Shown: positions 17,234 through 26,760 of the stretch, in pieces
Numbering within the stretch: the stretch's first letter is position 1
How the letters are laid out: each line of letters begins with the position of its first letter
Source of the DNA: Pleomorphomonas koreensis DSM 23070
GTDB taxonomy: Bacteria; Pseudomonadota; Alphaproteobacteria; Rhizobiales; Pleomorphomonadaceae
Direction: 5' to 3'
Length of the DNA: 64,000 nt
NCBI RefSeq assembly: GCF_000425185.1
Contig: NZ_AULH01000011.1
Location: 62,001 to 126,000 of the forward strand
Program-made: the position numbers and the translations under genes
Notes under the pieces: generated by a model
What the model was told of the DNA's origin: nothing
Databases searched by the model: none
Seen by the model: only the letters and a program-made list of their open reading frames with translations

Positions 17234-18904
17234 TCAGGGCGCCGGATGGATGAACGGCCAGGGCGACGCCTCCGAATCGCTCGGCACGGCGACGCGGATC
17301 AGCACCGGCCCTGCCGCGTCGAGCGCCGCCGGCAGCACGGCGGCCAGCTCGGCCGGCGAGGCCACGCCGTGCGCTTCGACGCCGAACGCCTCGGCCAGCT
17401 TCAGGAAGTCCGGATTCTGCAAGTCCGAGGCGATGAAGCGGCCCTCGTAACGGGTGCGCTGGTCGCGTCGGACATTGCCGTAGGCGCCGTTGTCGAACAC
17501 CACGGCCACCACGGCGATGCCCTCCTGCGCCGCCGTCGCCAGCTCCTGCACGCCGAACATGAAGCCGCCGTCGCCGCAGACGACGACCACCTTGCGATCG
17601 GGATTGGCCACCTTGACGCCGAGCGCCGTCGGGAAGCCGTAGCCGAGCGTGCCCTGATAGCCCTCGCTGACGTAGGTGCGCGGCTGCCGCGCTTCCCAGG
17701 CAAAGTAGGAGGCGAAACCGGCCTGGCACAACTCGGTCAGGAAGAAGCCGTCATCGGGCAACGCCGCCCGGATCGCATCGAGATAGTCGACCTCCGGCTG
17801 CACCCCGGCGACCTCCGCCGCCACGGCCGCCTTGGCGGCGGCGATGTCGGCGCGGATGGTGGCGCCGTCGCGTCTCGGCGCACCGGCTTGCAGCCGCTGG
17901 ACTGCCTCGATCAGCGCCTGGGCGCCAGCCTTGGCGTCGGCGACCACCGGCGCGTCGGCCTTGAGGCGGATCATTTCCTCGGGATCGACGTCGATGCGGA
18001 CGAGCTTGCGGCCGCCCGGCAGGCGGTCGTGCCAGGTCATCATGCCGGTCCAGCGCATGGTCGGCAGTTCCAGCCGCGTGCCGATGCCGAGCACCACGTC
18101 CGTTTCCGGATAGAGCCGGTGGGCAACCGCCGACGACAGGCCGAGCGGCTCGCCCCCGCCGACGATGCCGCGGCCGCCGCGCAACGCCGTCACCGGTGCG
18201 TCGAGGAGGGCGGCGAGCGCCCTCACCTCGCCGGCGGCGTGCTGGGCGCCGCTGCCGGTCATGATCATCGGCCGTCGGGCGGTGACGAGCAGCCGCGCCG
18301 CCGCCTCGATCGCCGCCGGATCGGCGGCGGTCGGCGCGGGGATGTCGGCCGGGCCGAGCGGATCGACCACCGCCGTCTCGCCCATGGTGTCCCAGGCCAT
18401 TTCAAGGGCGACCGGACCGGGCCGGCCGCTCAGCATCTGCCGGAAGGCTTCGTTGACCAGGACCGGCGCGTCCTCCACCCGCTCGATGCGGGCCGACCAC
18501 TTGGTCATCCGCTTGAGGAGGCCGAGCTGGTCGGGAATTTCGTGCAGGTGGCCGCGTCCCCGACCCTTGAAGGCGGACGGCACGTCGCCGGTCAGGAGCA
18601 GCACCGGCGCGCAGCAGCCGAGCGCGGTGATCAGCGCCGCGCCGGCGTTGAGCACGCCCGGCCCAGGCACCACCGAGAACACGCCCGGCCGGCCGGTGGA
18701 ACGGGCATAGCCGAAGGCCATGTAGCCCGACGCCTGCTCGTGGCGGGCGCCGTAGGTGCGGATGCGGTCGTCCGAAAGCGCCAGCGCATCGAAGATCGGA
18801 TAGGTCTGCGCGCCCGGCAGGCCGAACACGGTATCGACGCCGTTGGCGATCAGGGCGTCGACGATCGCGCGACCGCCGGAGACGGCGTCACGGACTTGCA
18901 GCAT
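17234..18904 (-). CDS. Thiamine pyrophosphate-dependent enzyme, acetolactate synthase-like
   Basis: 556 residues with the three-domain architecture of the TPP-binding 2-oxoacid decarboxylase / acetohydroxyacid synthase family. The N-terminal catalytic Glu56 lies in YGARHEQASG. A central nucleotide-binding-like domain follows, then the C-terminal TPP domain with GDGG (444-447) leading to VVFDN. It resembles an orphan acetolactate synthase large subunit, but no small subunit is adjacent. I chose ATG 18904, preceded by GGAGGA; an in-frame TTG 15 bases upstream would contain that site. It follows the aminotransferase by 30 bases on the same strand, so the pair may act in series on a 2-oxoacid. 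Confidence 0.85.
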   Translation of the reverse strand: MLQVRDAVSGGRAIVDALIANGVDTVFGLPGAQTYPIFDALALSDDRIRTYGARHEQASGYMAFGYARSTGRPGVFSVVPGPGVLNAGAALITALGCCAPVLLLTGDVPSAFKGRGRGHLHEIPDQLGLLKRMTKWSARIERVEDAPVLVNEAFRQMLSGRPGPVALEMAWDTMGETAVVDPLGPADIPAPTAADPAAIEAAARLLVTARRPMIMTGSGAQHAAGEVRALAALLDAPVTALRGGRGIVGGGEPLGLSSAVAHRLYPETDVVLGIGTRLELPTMRWTGMMTWHDRLPGGRKLVRIDVDPEEMIRLKADAPVVADAKAGAQALIEAVQRLQAGAPRRDGATIRADIAAAKAAVAAEVAGVQPEVDYLDAIRAALPDDGFFLTELCQAGFASYFAWEARQPRTYVSEGYQGTLGYGFPTALGVKVANPDRKVVVVCGDGGFMFGVQELATAAQEGIAVVAVVFDNGAYGNVRRDQRTRYEGRFIASDLQNPDFLKLAEAFGVEAHGVASPAELAAVLPAALDAAGPVLIRVAVPSDSEASPWPFIHPAP

Positions 18905-18934
18905 GGTATCCTCCGTCAATCCCGCCTTTCGACC

Positions 18935-20107
18935 TCAGTCGACCGGATAGCCCACCGCCTTCAGCGCCGTCACGAAGGCCGGAATGTCGCGCACGTGCAG
19001 GCCGGCGACGTTGATGCGGCCCGAGCCGGCCATGTAGACGGCGTGGTCCTTGCGCAGCGCCAGCACCTGCTCCGGGCTGAGCGCCAGCGTCGAGAACATG
19101 CCGGTCTGGTTCTCGTGCGCCTTGAGGCCGGGGCCGGCGGCGGCCAGCGCCGCCCGCACGCCGCGCACACGGGCACCCATGCGGTCGATCTCCTCGCGCC
19201 AGATGCGCGTCAGCTCGCCGTCCTCCAGGATCGTCCGGACGATGGCGGCGCCATGGTCCGGCGGCATCGACCAGGAGACGCGGCTGAAAGCGGCGAGGTT
19301 GGACATCACCGCCGCGGCCGCCTTGTCGTCGTGCGCCTTGACGTAGAGGGCGCCGACGCGCTCGCGGTAGAGGCCGAAGTTCTTGTCGCAGGAATAGGCG
19401 ACCATCACCTCGTCGAGGTTGTCGGTCAGCAGGCGAACGCCGTAGGCATCACCCTCGAGGCCCTTGCCGAGGCCGTGATAGGCAAAGTCGATCAGCGGCA
19501 CGACGCCGGTCTCCTGCAACGCCTTCAGCACCGTCTGCCAGTCGGCCGGCTCCAGCTCGCCGCCGGTCGGGTTGTGGCAGCAGCCGTGCAGCAGCACGAC
19601 GTCGCCGGCCGAGGCTCCCTCGATCGCCGACACCAGCGCCGCCACGTTCACCGTCTGCGTCTTGACGTCGAAATAGGGATGCGGCACCGCCTTGAGCCGG
19701 GTGGCGTTGAGGATCTGCAGGTGGTTCGGCCAGGTCGGCGCGCCGTAGAGAATCTTCGCTTCGGGACGGGCCAGCGCCACGAGATCGGCGGCAAGCCGCA
19801 CGGCGCCGGTGCCGCCCGGCGTCTGGATGCCGGCGACGCGGCTGCCGGGGTCCTTGCCGAAGACGATCGGCTTCAGGAGATCGGTGTAGACGGGGTCGCC
19901 CTCCGGCCCGAGATAGGCCTTGGTGGCCCGCGTCTCCAGGAGCACCTTCTCGGCCGCCTTCACAGCCGCCATGATCGGCGTCACGCCGTCATCGTCGCGA
20001 TAGACGCCGACGCCGAGGTCGAGCTTTCCGGGGCGCGGATCGGCGCGGTAGAGACCGATGAGGGCGAGCAGGGCGTCGGCAGGCTGTTGCGGCAGGGTGT
20101 CAAACAT
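18935..20107 (-). CDS. Class I aminotransferase, aspartate/aromatic type (TyrB/AspC-like)
   Basis: PLP-dependent transaminase of 390 residues, close in layout to E. coli AspC/TyrB. Cofactor residues include Trp126 (GAPTWPNH), Asp207 (PLIDFAY) and the Schiff-base Lys242 in CDKNFGLYRERVG; GCCHNPTG is also present. The sequence YSCDKNFGLY replaces the common SxSKNFGLY, which keeps the Lys. It heads a two-gene operon with the TPP enzyme. A Lrp/AsnC regulator is transcribed divergently 126 bases away, which suggests amino-acid-responsive control. Aspartate and aromatic specificities cannot be separated here. Confidence 0.91.
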   Translation of the reverse strand: MFDTLPQQPADALLALIGLYRADPRPGKLDLGVGVYRDDDGVTPIMAAVKAAEKVLLETRATKAYLGPEGDPVYTDLLKPIVFGKDPGSRVAGIQTPGGTGAVRLAADLVALARPEAKILYGAPTWPNHLQILNATRLKAVPHPYFDVKTQTVNVAALVSAIEGASAGDVVLLHGCCHNPTGGELEPADWQTVLKALQETGVVPLIDFAYHGLGKGLEGDAYGVRLLTDNLDEVMVAYSCDKNFGLYRERVGALYVKAHDDKAAAAVMSNLAAFSRVSWSMPPDHGAAIVRTILEDGELTRIWREEIDRMGARVRGVRAALAAAGPGLKAHENQTGMFSTLALSPEQVLALRKDHAVYMAGSGRINVAGLHVRDIPAFVTALKAVGYPVD

Positions 20108-20233
20108 GGGAAGCGATTCCGGCTGGCGGTGGAAAGCCGCACCTTAGCCGGTCGCGACGGAAATATCTCTGCGATTTCCGTAAAGCCGATTGCTCCCGGC
20201 GAATATTTTCAGCATTATGCGGCCCGTTCGCGC

Positions 20234-20737
20234 ATGTTTCTTGCGAAAGGTTTGCCGGAGTTCCGCGCTTTGGAAGAGCTGGATGTCTTCGACCTGCGTC
20301 TCCTTGCCGCCATCCAGGCCAAGGGCGACATGACCCAGGCCGAATTGTCAGAAAAGGTGCATCTGTCCCCCACCCAGTGCGCCCGCCGCCTGCAACGCCT
20401 CAGGGCCGACGGCTATGTTCGCGACATCGTCGCCATCCTCGACCCCGAGCGTCTGGGCATCAACATCATCGCCCACACGCTGGTCGGCCTCAGGAACCAC
20501 GACGACGAGACCGGCCGGGCCTTCCGCGCTTTCATCGATGACGCCGACGAGGTGGTGGAATGCTGGTCGCAGACCGGTGACGCCGACTATCTCCTGAAGA
20601 TCATGGTCAAGGATCTCGGCGAACTGGCCAGTCTGATCGAGCGGCTGATCACCGCCGTCGGCGGCTTCGCCTCGCTCCGGTCCTTCGTGGCGCTGAAGGC
20701 GATCAAGCGGACGACCACGGTGCCGATCCGGGCATGA
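20234..20737 (+). CDS. Lrp/AsnC-family transcriptional regulator
   Basis: 167 residues from ATG 20234: N-terminal helix-turn-helix (LDVFDLRLLAAIQAKGDMTQ, then LSPTQCARRLQRLRADGYV) and a C-terminal RAM ligand domain. No Shine-Dalgarno precedes this ATG. A TTG at 20270 with CGGAG upstream would begin just before the typical LDxFD opening and give 155 residues, so the true start may be there. It is divergent from the aminotransferase-TPP operon and probably regulates it. The same frame stays open far upstream but that part is antisense to both enzymes and is not coding. Confidence 0.9.
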   Translation: MFLAKGLPEFRALEELDVFDLRLLAAIQAKGDMTQAELSEKVHLSPTQCARRLQRLRADGYVRDIVAILDPERLGINIIAHTLVGLRNHDDETGRAFRAFIDDADEVVECWSQTGDADYLLKIMVKDLGELASLIERLITAVGGFASLRSFVALKAIKRTTTVPIRA

Positions 20738-20790
20738 GTAAATCGGCCATGTCGTGAGAGGCGTCCCAAACGGGCGCCGGGTTCCATCTG

Positions 20791-20882
20791 GCCCGAGATC
20801 CTCCCCCTCACGCGGAGGATGACAACATCTGTATCTCTATATGGAATACGCCGAGATGGTCCGTGGAGGCGGACCATCTCGG
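20791..20882. repeat. Two-hairpin repeat family 2, copy A
   Basis: Composite element. Hairpin 1 is ATCCTCC (20798-20804) / GGAGGAT (20814-20820). An AT-rich variable centre follows. Hairpin 2 is CCGAGATGGTCCG (20851-20863) / CGGACCATCTCGG (20870-20882), a perfect 13-base stem. The same order of conserved blocks recurs at 60066-60160, and the second hairpin alone recurs, diverged, at 30268-30293. It lies between a Lrp gene and glpD. Confidence 0.75.
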
Positions 20883-20963
20883 GGAGAATGCATCGTCACC
20901 GAATTCGCGGCTTCACGCCTTCCGCCACTCTCTCCTCGGCTCTCTTGAGAAAATCCTGCCGGA

Positions 20964-20993
20964 CTTTCGTTTCAGCTTCATCTGCTTTCGTTT
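20964..20993. promoter_or_regulatory. Candidate operator for glpD-glpK (direct CTTTCGTTT repeats)
   Basis: Two identical CTTTCGTTT nonamers 21 bases apart, 46-75 bases before the glpD start. TTTCGTTT half-sites occur in operators of DeoR-family GlpR repressors of some proteobacteria, so a GlpR-type site is plausible. No glpR gene is adjacent. Confidence 0.4.
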
Positions 20994-21038
20994 ATTTGCT
21001 AGCGTCGCGCCGACTGAAGGCCGGAACCGGAGGGCGGC

Positions 21039-22538
21039 ATGGCGGAAGTGGATATTCTGGTGATCGGCGGCGGCATCAATGGCTGTGGCATTGCCCGCGA
21101 TGCAGCTGGGCGCGGCTATCAGGTGCTGCTGGCCGAGCAAAGCGACCTCGCCTCCGGCACCTCGTCGGCGTCAACCAAGCTGATCCACGGCGGCCTCCGC
21201 TATCTCGAGCACTACGAATTCCGTCTGGTCCGCGAGGCGCTGACCGAGCGCGAGGTGCTGTGGGCCATGGCGCCGCATATCGTCTGGCCGCTGCGCTTCG
21301 TGCTGCCGCACCATGCCGGCCTCAGGCCCGCCTGGCTGTTGCGGCTCGGCCTGTTCCTCTACGACCACCTCGGCGGCCGCAAGCGCCTGCCCGCCACCCG
21401 CGCGCTCGATCTCTGCGCCGACGCCGCCGGCCGGCCGCTCAAGGTTGGATACCGCAAGGGCTTCGAGTATTCCGACTGCTGGGTGCAGGACGCCCGTCTG
21501 GTGGCGCTCAACGCCGCCGACGCCGCCGCCCGCGGCGCCACCATCCTGACGCGCACCGGCGTGACGGCGGTCGTCCGCGACGGTGATCACTGGATCGCTA
21601 CGCTCACCGACATGGACACCGGCGCGAGCCGCACCGTCACCGCCCGCCTGGTCGTCAACGCCGCCGGCCCGTGGATCGACGAGGTGCTGCGCCTCGTTCC
21701 CGGCACGCCGGACGTACGCAACGTTCGTCTGGTACAGGGCTCGCACATCGTCGTGCCCAGGCTCTACGATCACGACCGCGCCTACATCTTCCAGAATGCC
21801 GATGGCCGCATCGTCTTCGCCATTCCCTACGAAACCGACTTCACGCTGATCGGCACCACCGACCGCGACTATTTCGGCGACCCGGCCGCCGTCCGCATCA
21901 CCGAGGCGGAGACCGCCTATCTCACGGCCGCCGCGTCCGAGTATTTCGACAAACCGGTCACGCCGGCCGACGTCGTCTGGAGCTACTCCGGCGTCCGGCC
22001 GCTTTATGACGACGGCGCCTCGAAGGCGCAGGAGGCGACGCGCGACTATGTGCTGAAGCTCGACGGCGACGACGGCGCGCCGAAGCTGCTCAACGTGTTC
22101 GGCGGCAAGATCACCACCTATCGCCGTCTCGCCGAAAGCGCGCTCGAACGGATCGGCGAGGCGCTCGGCAAGCGCGGCACGCCCTGGACGAAGGGTGCGA
22201 CGCTGCCGGGCGGTGACATCCCGCTTGGCGGCCTCGACGACTATGCCTCGCGCCTTGCCGCCGGCCGCCCCGGCATCGATCCGGCGCTGATCCATCGCCT
22301 CGTCCGCACCTATGGCAGCAGGACCGAAACGATCCTGACCGGCGCCGCCGTCACCGCCGATCTCGGTCGCGATTTCGGCGCCGGATTGACGGAAGCCGAG
22401 GTGCGTTATCTCGTCCGCCGCGAATGGGCGAAAAGCGCCGAGGACATCCTGTGGCGGCGTACCAAGCTCGGGCTCCGCGTGCCGCGGGAGGCGGCCGCCG
22501 GGATCGATGCCTTCATCGCCACGCTGCATCAGACCTGA
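21039..22538 (+). CDS. glpD: Aerobic glycerol-3-phosphate dehydrogenase
   Basis: FAD-dependent membrane-associated enzyme oxidising sn-glycerol-3-phosphate to dihydroxyacetone phosphate and passing electrons to quinone. 499 residues, the usual length. The N-terminal dinucleotide fold is VIGGGINGCGIARDAAGRG, then the FAD-dependent signature SASTKLIHGGLRYLE, VNAAGPWIDEV, and NVFGGKITTYRRLAE near the active site; a C-terminal DAO-type helical domain follows. It is followed 30 bases later by glpK, which makes its substrate. Two direct repeats upstream may be a repressor site. Confidence 0.96.
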   Translation: MAEVDILVIGGGINGCGIARDAAGRGYQVLLAEQSDLASGTSSASTKLIHGGLRYLEHYEFRLVREALTEREVLWAMAPHIVWPLRFVLPHHAGLRPAWLLRLGLFLYDHLGGRKRLPATRALDLCADAAGRPLKVGYRKGFEYSDCWVQDARLVALNAADAAARGATILTRTGVTAVVRDGDHWIATLTDMDTGASRTVTARLVVNAAGPWIDEVLRLVPGTPDVRNVRLVQGSHIVVPRLYDHDRAYIFQNADGRIVFAIPYETDFTLIGTTDRDYFGDPAAVRITEAETAYLTAAASEYFDKPVTPADVVWSYSGVRPLYDDGASKAQEATRDYVLKLDGDDGAPKLLNVFGGKITTYRRLAESALERIGEALGKRGTPWTKGATLPGGDIPLGGLDDYASRLAAGRPGIDPALIHRLVRTYGSRTETILTGAAVTADLGRDFGAGLTEAEVRYLVRREWAKSAEDILWRRTKLGLRVPREAAAGIDAFIATLHQT

Positions 22539-22568
22539 TAGACACCAAAGGACGGGAGGAGACCGACC

Positions 22569-24056
<1,488 letters not shown>

Positions 24057-24089
24057 CGCCGAAAGACATTGAAAAAGCCTCTATGTGTT

Positions 24090-24178
24090 TCGCTTGCCGA
24101 TTTCTCGTGCCGTTGAGGCGAACGAGAAATCGGCGATGGTCTCAACGAGCGGATGCTTGGGCGTCTTCGTGAGTTGAT
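24090..24178. repeat. Palindromic repeat family 1, copy 2
   Basis: Second copy of the element at 17144-17231. The inverted arms are TTGCCGATTTCTCGT (24094-24108) and ACGAGAAATCGGCGA (24122-24136), with one position that becomes a G-U pair in RNA. The flank ATGGTCTCAACGAGCGGATG matches copy 1 with two or three changes. It sits 33 bases after the glpK stop codon. The loop differs from copy 1 while the arms are kept, which points to selection for, or mobility of, a structured element. Confidence 0.75.
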
Positions 24179-24191
24179 TTGAGGACCGCAT

Positions 24192-24229
24192 CCGGCGGGC
24201 CCACCGGCAAGTCCGCGTCGGCCCGCCGG
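24192..24229 (+). terminator. GC-rich hairpin downstream of glpK
   Basis: Arms CCGGCGGGCC (24192-24201) and GGCCCGCCGG (24220-24229), perfect over 10 bases, with an 18-base loop. There is no T-run, so termination efficiency is uncertain. Confidence 0.4.
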
Positions 24230-24504
24230 CAGCGTCGTTGCGTCCGAATGCCTACAGAATAGTCATTTGCCTAATTCGTATTCAGCACCGGCGTAGTATT
24301 TTCGCGGATATCCAGATGGGATTGAGTGTCAACACCATCGACACGACCATATTCACCTGCCGATCGGCGTGAATTCATGACATTTCGACTTGCGGCCGGA
24401 GCAATTTGCCGATCACATCCATGTAATCTTGATCCATGTCATCGCCAGACCTAGCCTTAAGGCCAATCATGGCGGCATCGCGTATCGTGAACGTGGAGGT
24501 GTGA

Positions 24505-24783
24505 ATGATCGACAAATCGTCCTCCAAGCCGGATGGCTGCGGCTGCGAGCGGGAACCGGAGCTGATGCGCCGCATGGCGACGACGCTGGATTCCGATCCG
24601 TTCCTGAAGGGGATCGAGCGCAAGCTGGCCGCCGACCGCTGCCACGAATGCACCGAGCTGGATGCCTGCAAGGTGTGGCTCGACATCACCGCCATTCGCG
24701 GCGCCGTACACCCGCCGAAGTTCTGCCGCAACGCCGACCTGTTCGAGGAAATCAGCAACGACGCCGCCGGTTCGACTTTCTGA
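24505..24783 (+). CDS. DUF6455-like cysteine-rich small protein
   Basis: 92 residues with six cysteines. The core RCHECTELDACKVWL followed by PPKFCRNADLF matches the DUF6455 family of small alphaproteobacterial proteins. The CxxC plus two further cysteines suggest a metal-binding or redox role, but none is established. A GTGGAGG ribosome site supports the ATG. It converges with the EAL-domain gene, with 23 bases between the stops. Confidence 0.75.
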   Translation: MIDKSSSKPDGCGCEREPELMRRMATTLDSDPFLKGIERKLAADRCHECTELDACKVWLDITAIRGAVHPPKFCRNADLFEEISNDAAGSTF

Positions 24784-24806
24784 GCTTCCGGCCGCTGCCG
24801 CTGGGA

Positions 24807-26468
24807 TCAGGCCGCGTCGGCCTCGTCCGGTCCGTCGGTCGGGTCGACCGATACGGTCAGCGAGGCGAAGCTGTCGGACACTTCCACCGGCTTGTCGGTG
24901 CGTGCGCCGAGACCCGATCTGCTGCGCTCCAGCGACTTCAGGGTGAACTCCCGGAACGCCTTGACCGGGATGGGCGGCGAATAGATGTAGCCCTGCGCCT
25001 GCACGACACCGATCGACTTCAGGTGCTCGACCTGATCGGGCCGCTCGACGCCCTCGGCGACGATGCCGAGGCCGAGCTGGTGCCCCAGTTCGACCAGCGT
25101 ATCGACGATCGTCTGCGACGAGTGGTCGGTACCGATATGATCGATGAACATCTTGTCGATCTTGATGATGTCGACGCCGAGCTTCTGCAGGTAGGCGAGG
25201 CCGCCGTGGCCGGTGCCGACGTCGTCGAGCGCCACCGAGGCGCCGAGCGCCTGGATGCGGCCGATGATGGCGCGCGACAGCGCGAGGTCCTTCAGCGGAT
25301 GCTGCTCGGTGACCTCGAAGCACAGCTGCTCGTAGCGGATCTTCGAGTTGCCGTAGATCCGCTTGATGTCGTCCATGATCTCCAGGTCGTTGAAGTGCAT
25401 GGCGGTGAGGTTGATGGCGAGCTTCAGGCCGGGATTCTTGTCGTAGATGTCGGAAACGTCGACCACCGTCTGCGCCATCAGCTGGCGCGTGATGTCGCGG
25501 ATGGCGCCGGTCGCCTCGGCATAAGGCAGAAACTGGCCCGGCGACACCATGGTGCCGTCCGGCCGCTGCCAGCGCACCAGCACCTCGCAACCGCGAATCT
25601 CGCCGGTCATCAGGTCGAACACCGGCTGGTAGAAGGGAATGAACTCGTGATTGTCGACGGCGCGCGAGAAGCTGTCGCCGTCCGACTGCCGCCACATCGA
25701 CCAGGTGACGATGATGAACACGCCGAGGCCGGCCAGCGTCGACAGGATGATGGTGATGGTCCTGAGACCGGCGATCGACTTCTGCGCCGCCTCCTCGTCG
25801 ACGGCCACCCGCACCTTGATCGGATAGCGCTCCGAGGACATCGTCGACACCAGCGCCGAAGACCGGTCGCTTTCGGTCCACTTGCCGACGAACTTGCTCC
25901 ATTCGGAGCCGTCGTCGAGATAGACCGAGACGATGCTGGAATCCTCGAAGTAGCTGGCACCGGCATTGATGTCGAGCGCCCGCGCCGCGAGGCGGGCGAC
26001 GAGGCGCATCCGTTCGTCGATGCGCAGCGTCACCACGGCCTGCCGCTTGTCCTTGCCGTCGCTCAGCACCGACAGCATCACCGACGGATCGCCCTTCTCG
26101 GCCACTGGCAGCCGGGCCGGCGCGGCGAGCGCCCCCATCGGCTCGCCGCAGATCAGCGTGCCCGCCTCGTCGGTGAGGCCGACCTGGACAACGAATTCCG
26201 AGTTGAAGGCGGCCATGCCGAAGGCGGTGCGGTCGGCGAGGCTGCATGTCAACCGGCCGGCCGACCTGAGGTCGGCGAGCACGCGAAGCCCCTCGGCCAC
26301 CGTCGTCTCGGCGCGGGCGATATAGCGCGCCGCCATGGAATCGGCCTCGGCCTGGCCGGTGGCGATGGCGTGCTGGGTCAGGACGTAATCGGCGGCGGCG
26401 ATCGGCGCGGCGGTGACCACGGCCGACAGGCCAAGAAGCCGGAGCCATTTCAACCAGCGCAGCTTCAC
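24807..26468 (-). CDS. Membrane-bound EAL-domain cyclic-di-GMP phosphodiesterase with periplasmic sensor
   Basis: 553 residues. Membrane helix 1 (about 8-30), a periplasmic domain of about 205 residues with two cysteines (Cys75 in LTCSLADR and Cys107) resembling the CSS-motif redox sensor, membrane helix 2 (about 237-257), then an EAL domain (about 272-515). Catalytic residues look intact: Glu295 in CEVLVRW (EVL form), NLTAMHF, CFEVTE, ALDDVGTGHGG (Val in place of the usual Phe), DIIKIDKMFI and VAEGVE. It should hydrolyse cyclic-di-GMP. A disulphide between the periplasmic cysteines may control activity, as in the CSS family. Confidence 0.9.
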   Translation of the reverse strand: MKLRWLKWLRLLGLSAVVTAAPIAAADYVLTQHAIATGQAEADSMAARYIARAETTVAEGLRVLADLRSAGRLTCSLADRTAFGMAAFNSEFVVQVGLTDEAGTLICGEPMGALAAPARLPVAEKGDPSVMLSVLSDGKDKRQAVVTLRIDERMRLVARLAARALDINAGASYFEDSSIVSVYLDDGSEWSKFVGKWTESDRSSALVSTMSSERYPIKVRVAVDEEAAQKSIAGLRTITIILSTLAGLGVFIIVTWSMWRQSDGDSFSRAVDNHEFIPFYQPVFDLMTGEIRGCEVLVRWQRPDGTMVSPGQFLPYAEATGAIRDITRQLMAQTVVDVSDIYDKNPGLKLAINLTAMHFNDLEIMDDIKRIYGNSKIRYEQLCFEVTEQHPLKDLALSRAIIGRIQALGASVALDDVGTGHGGLAYLQKLGVDIIKIDKMFIDHIGTDHSSQTIVDTLVELGHQLGLGIVAEGVERPDQVEHLKSIGVVQAQGYIYSPPIPVKAFREFTLKSLERSRSGLGARTDKPVEVSDSFASLTVSVDPTDGPDEADAA

Positions 26469-26760
26469 GTCGCGTCCATTCCCCGGCCGTCATCCCGAGA
26501 GCGAGACGGCCTCCGCCTGCCCGCGGCGCGGGACCGGATACCGTCGTTTTGAGGGTTTATCTTTGTAGACCGGCAATGAAGAAATGGTTTCCCGCGGCGG
26601 CCGCCGCCGTTTTTCTTTGGCGCGCAGGAAGCCGCTTCTCCACGATGAAAAATGGCCTAGGGCATGGCTTGTGCGCCGACCGTCATTTGGCCACAATGTC
26701 GGGCTCGTAAAGCGTGGGTTGGGCCTATTTGCCGACAAAGACTTTAATCGGGAGTATGAA

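Larger units (their letters stand above)
20738..21038. other. Intergenic region upstream of glpD
   Basis: 301 bases. The first half holds a two-hairpin repeat (20791-20882). The second half, before glpD, is less GC-rich and carries two direct CTTTCGTTT repeats (20964-20972 and 20985-20993) whose 21-base spacing places them on the same helix face. No gene is visible. Confidence 0.55.
24057..24504. other. Intergenic region between glpK and the DUF6455 gene
   Basis: 448 bases. It holds repeat family 1 copy 2 (24090-24178), a GC-rich hairpin (24192-24229) that probably ends the glp transcript, and a small dyad GTGTC-9-GACAC (24326-24344). The rest (24240-24420) is relatively AT-rich with no recognisable gene and may contain the promoter of the DUF6455 gene. 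Confidence 0.55.

Noticed and set aside
17207-20233. Long plus-strand open frame leading into the Lrp gene
   Set aside because: It is antisense to the TPP enzyme and aminotransferase for its whole length and the composition is not protein-like; only the last about 500 bases are the Lrp regulator.
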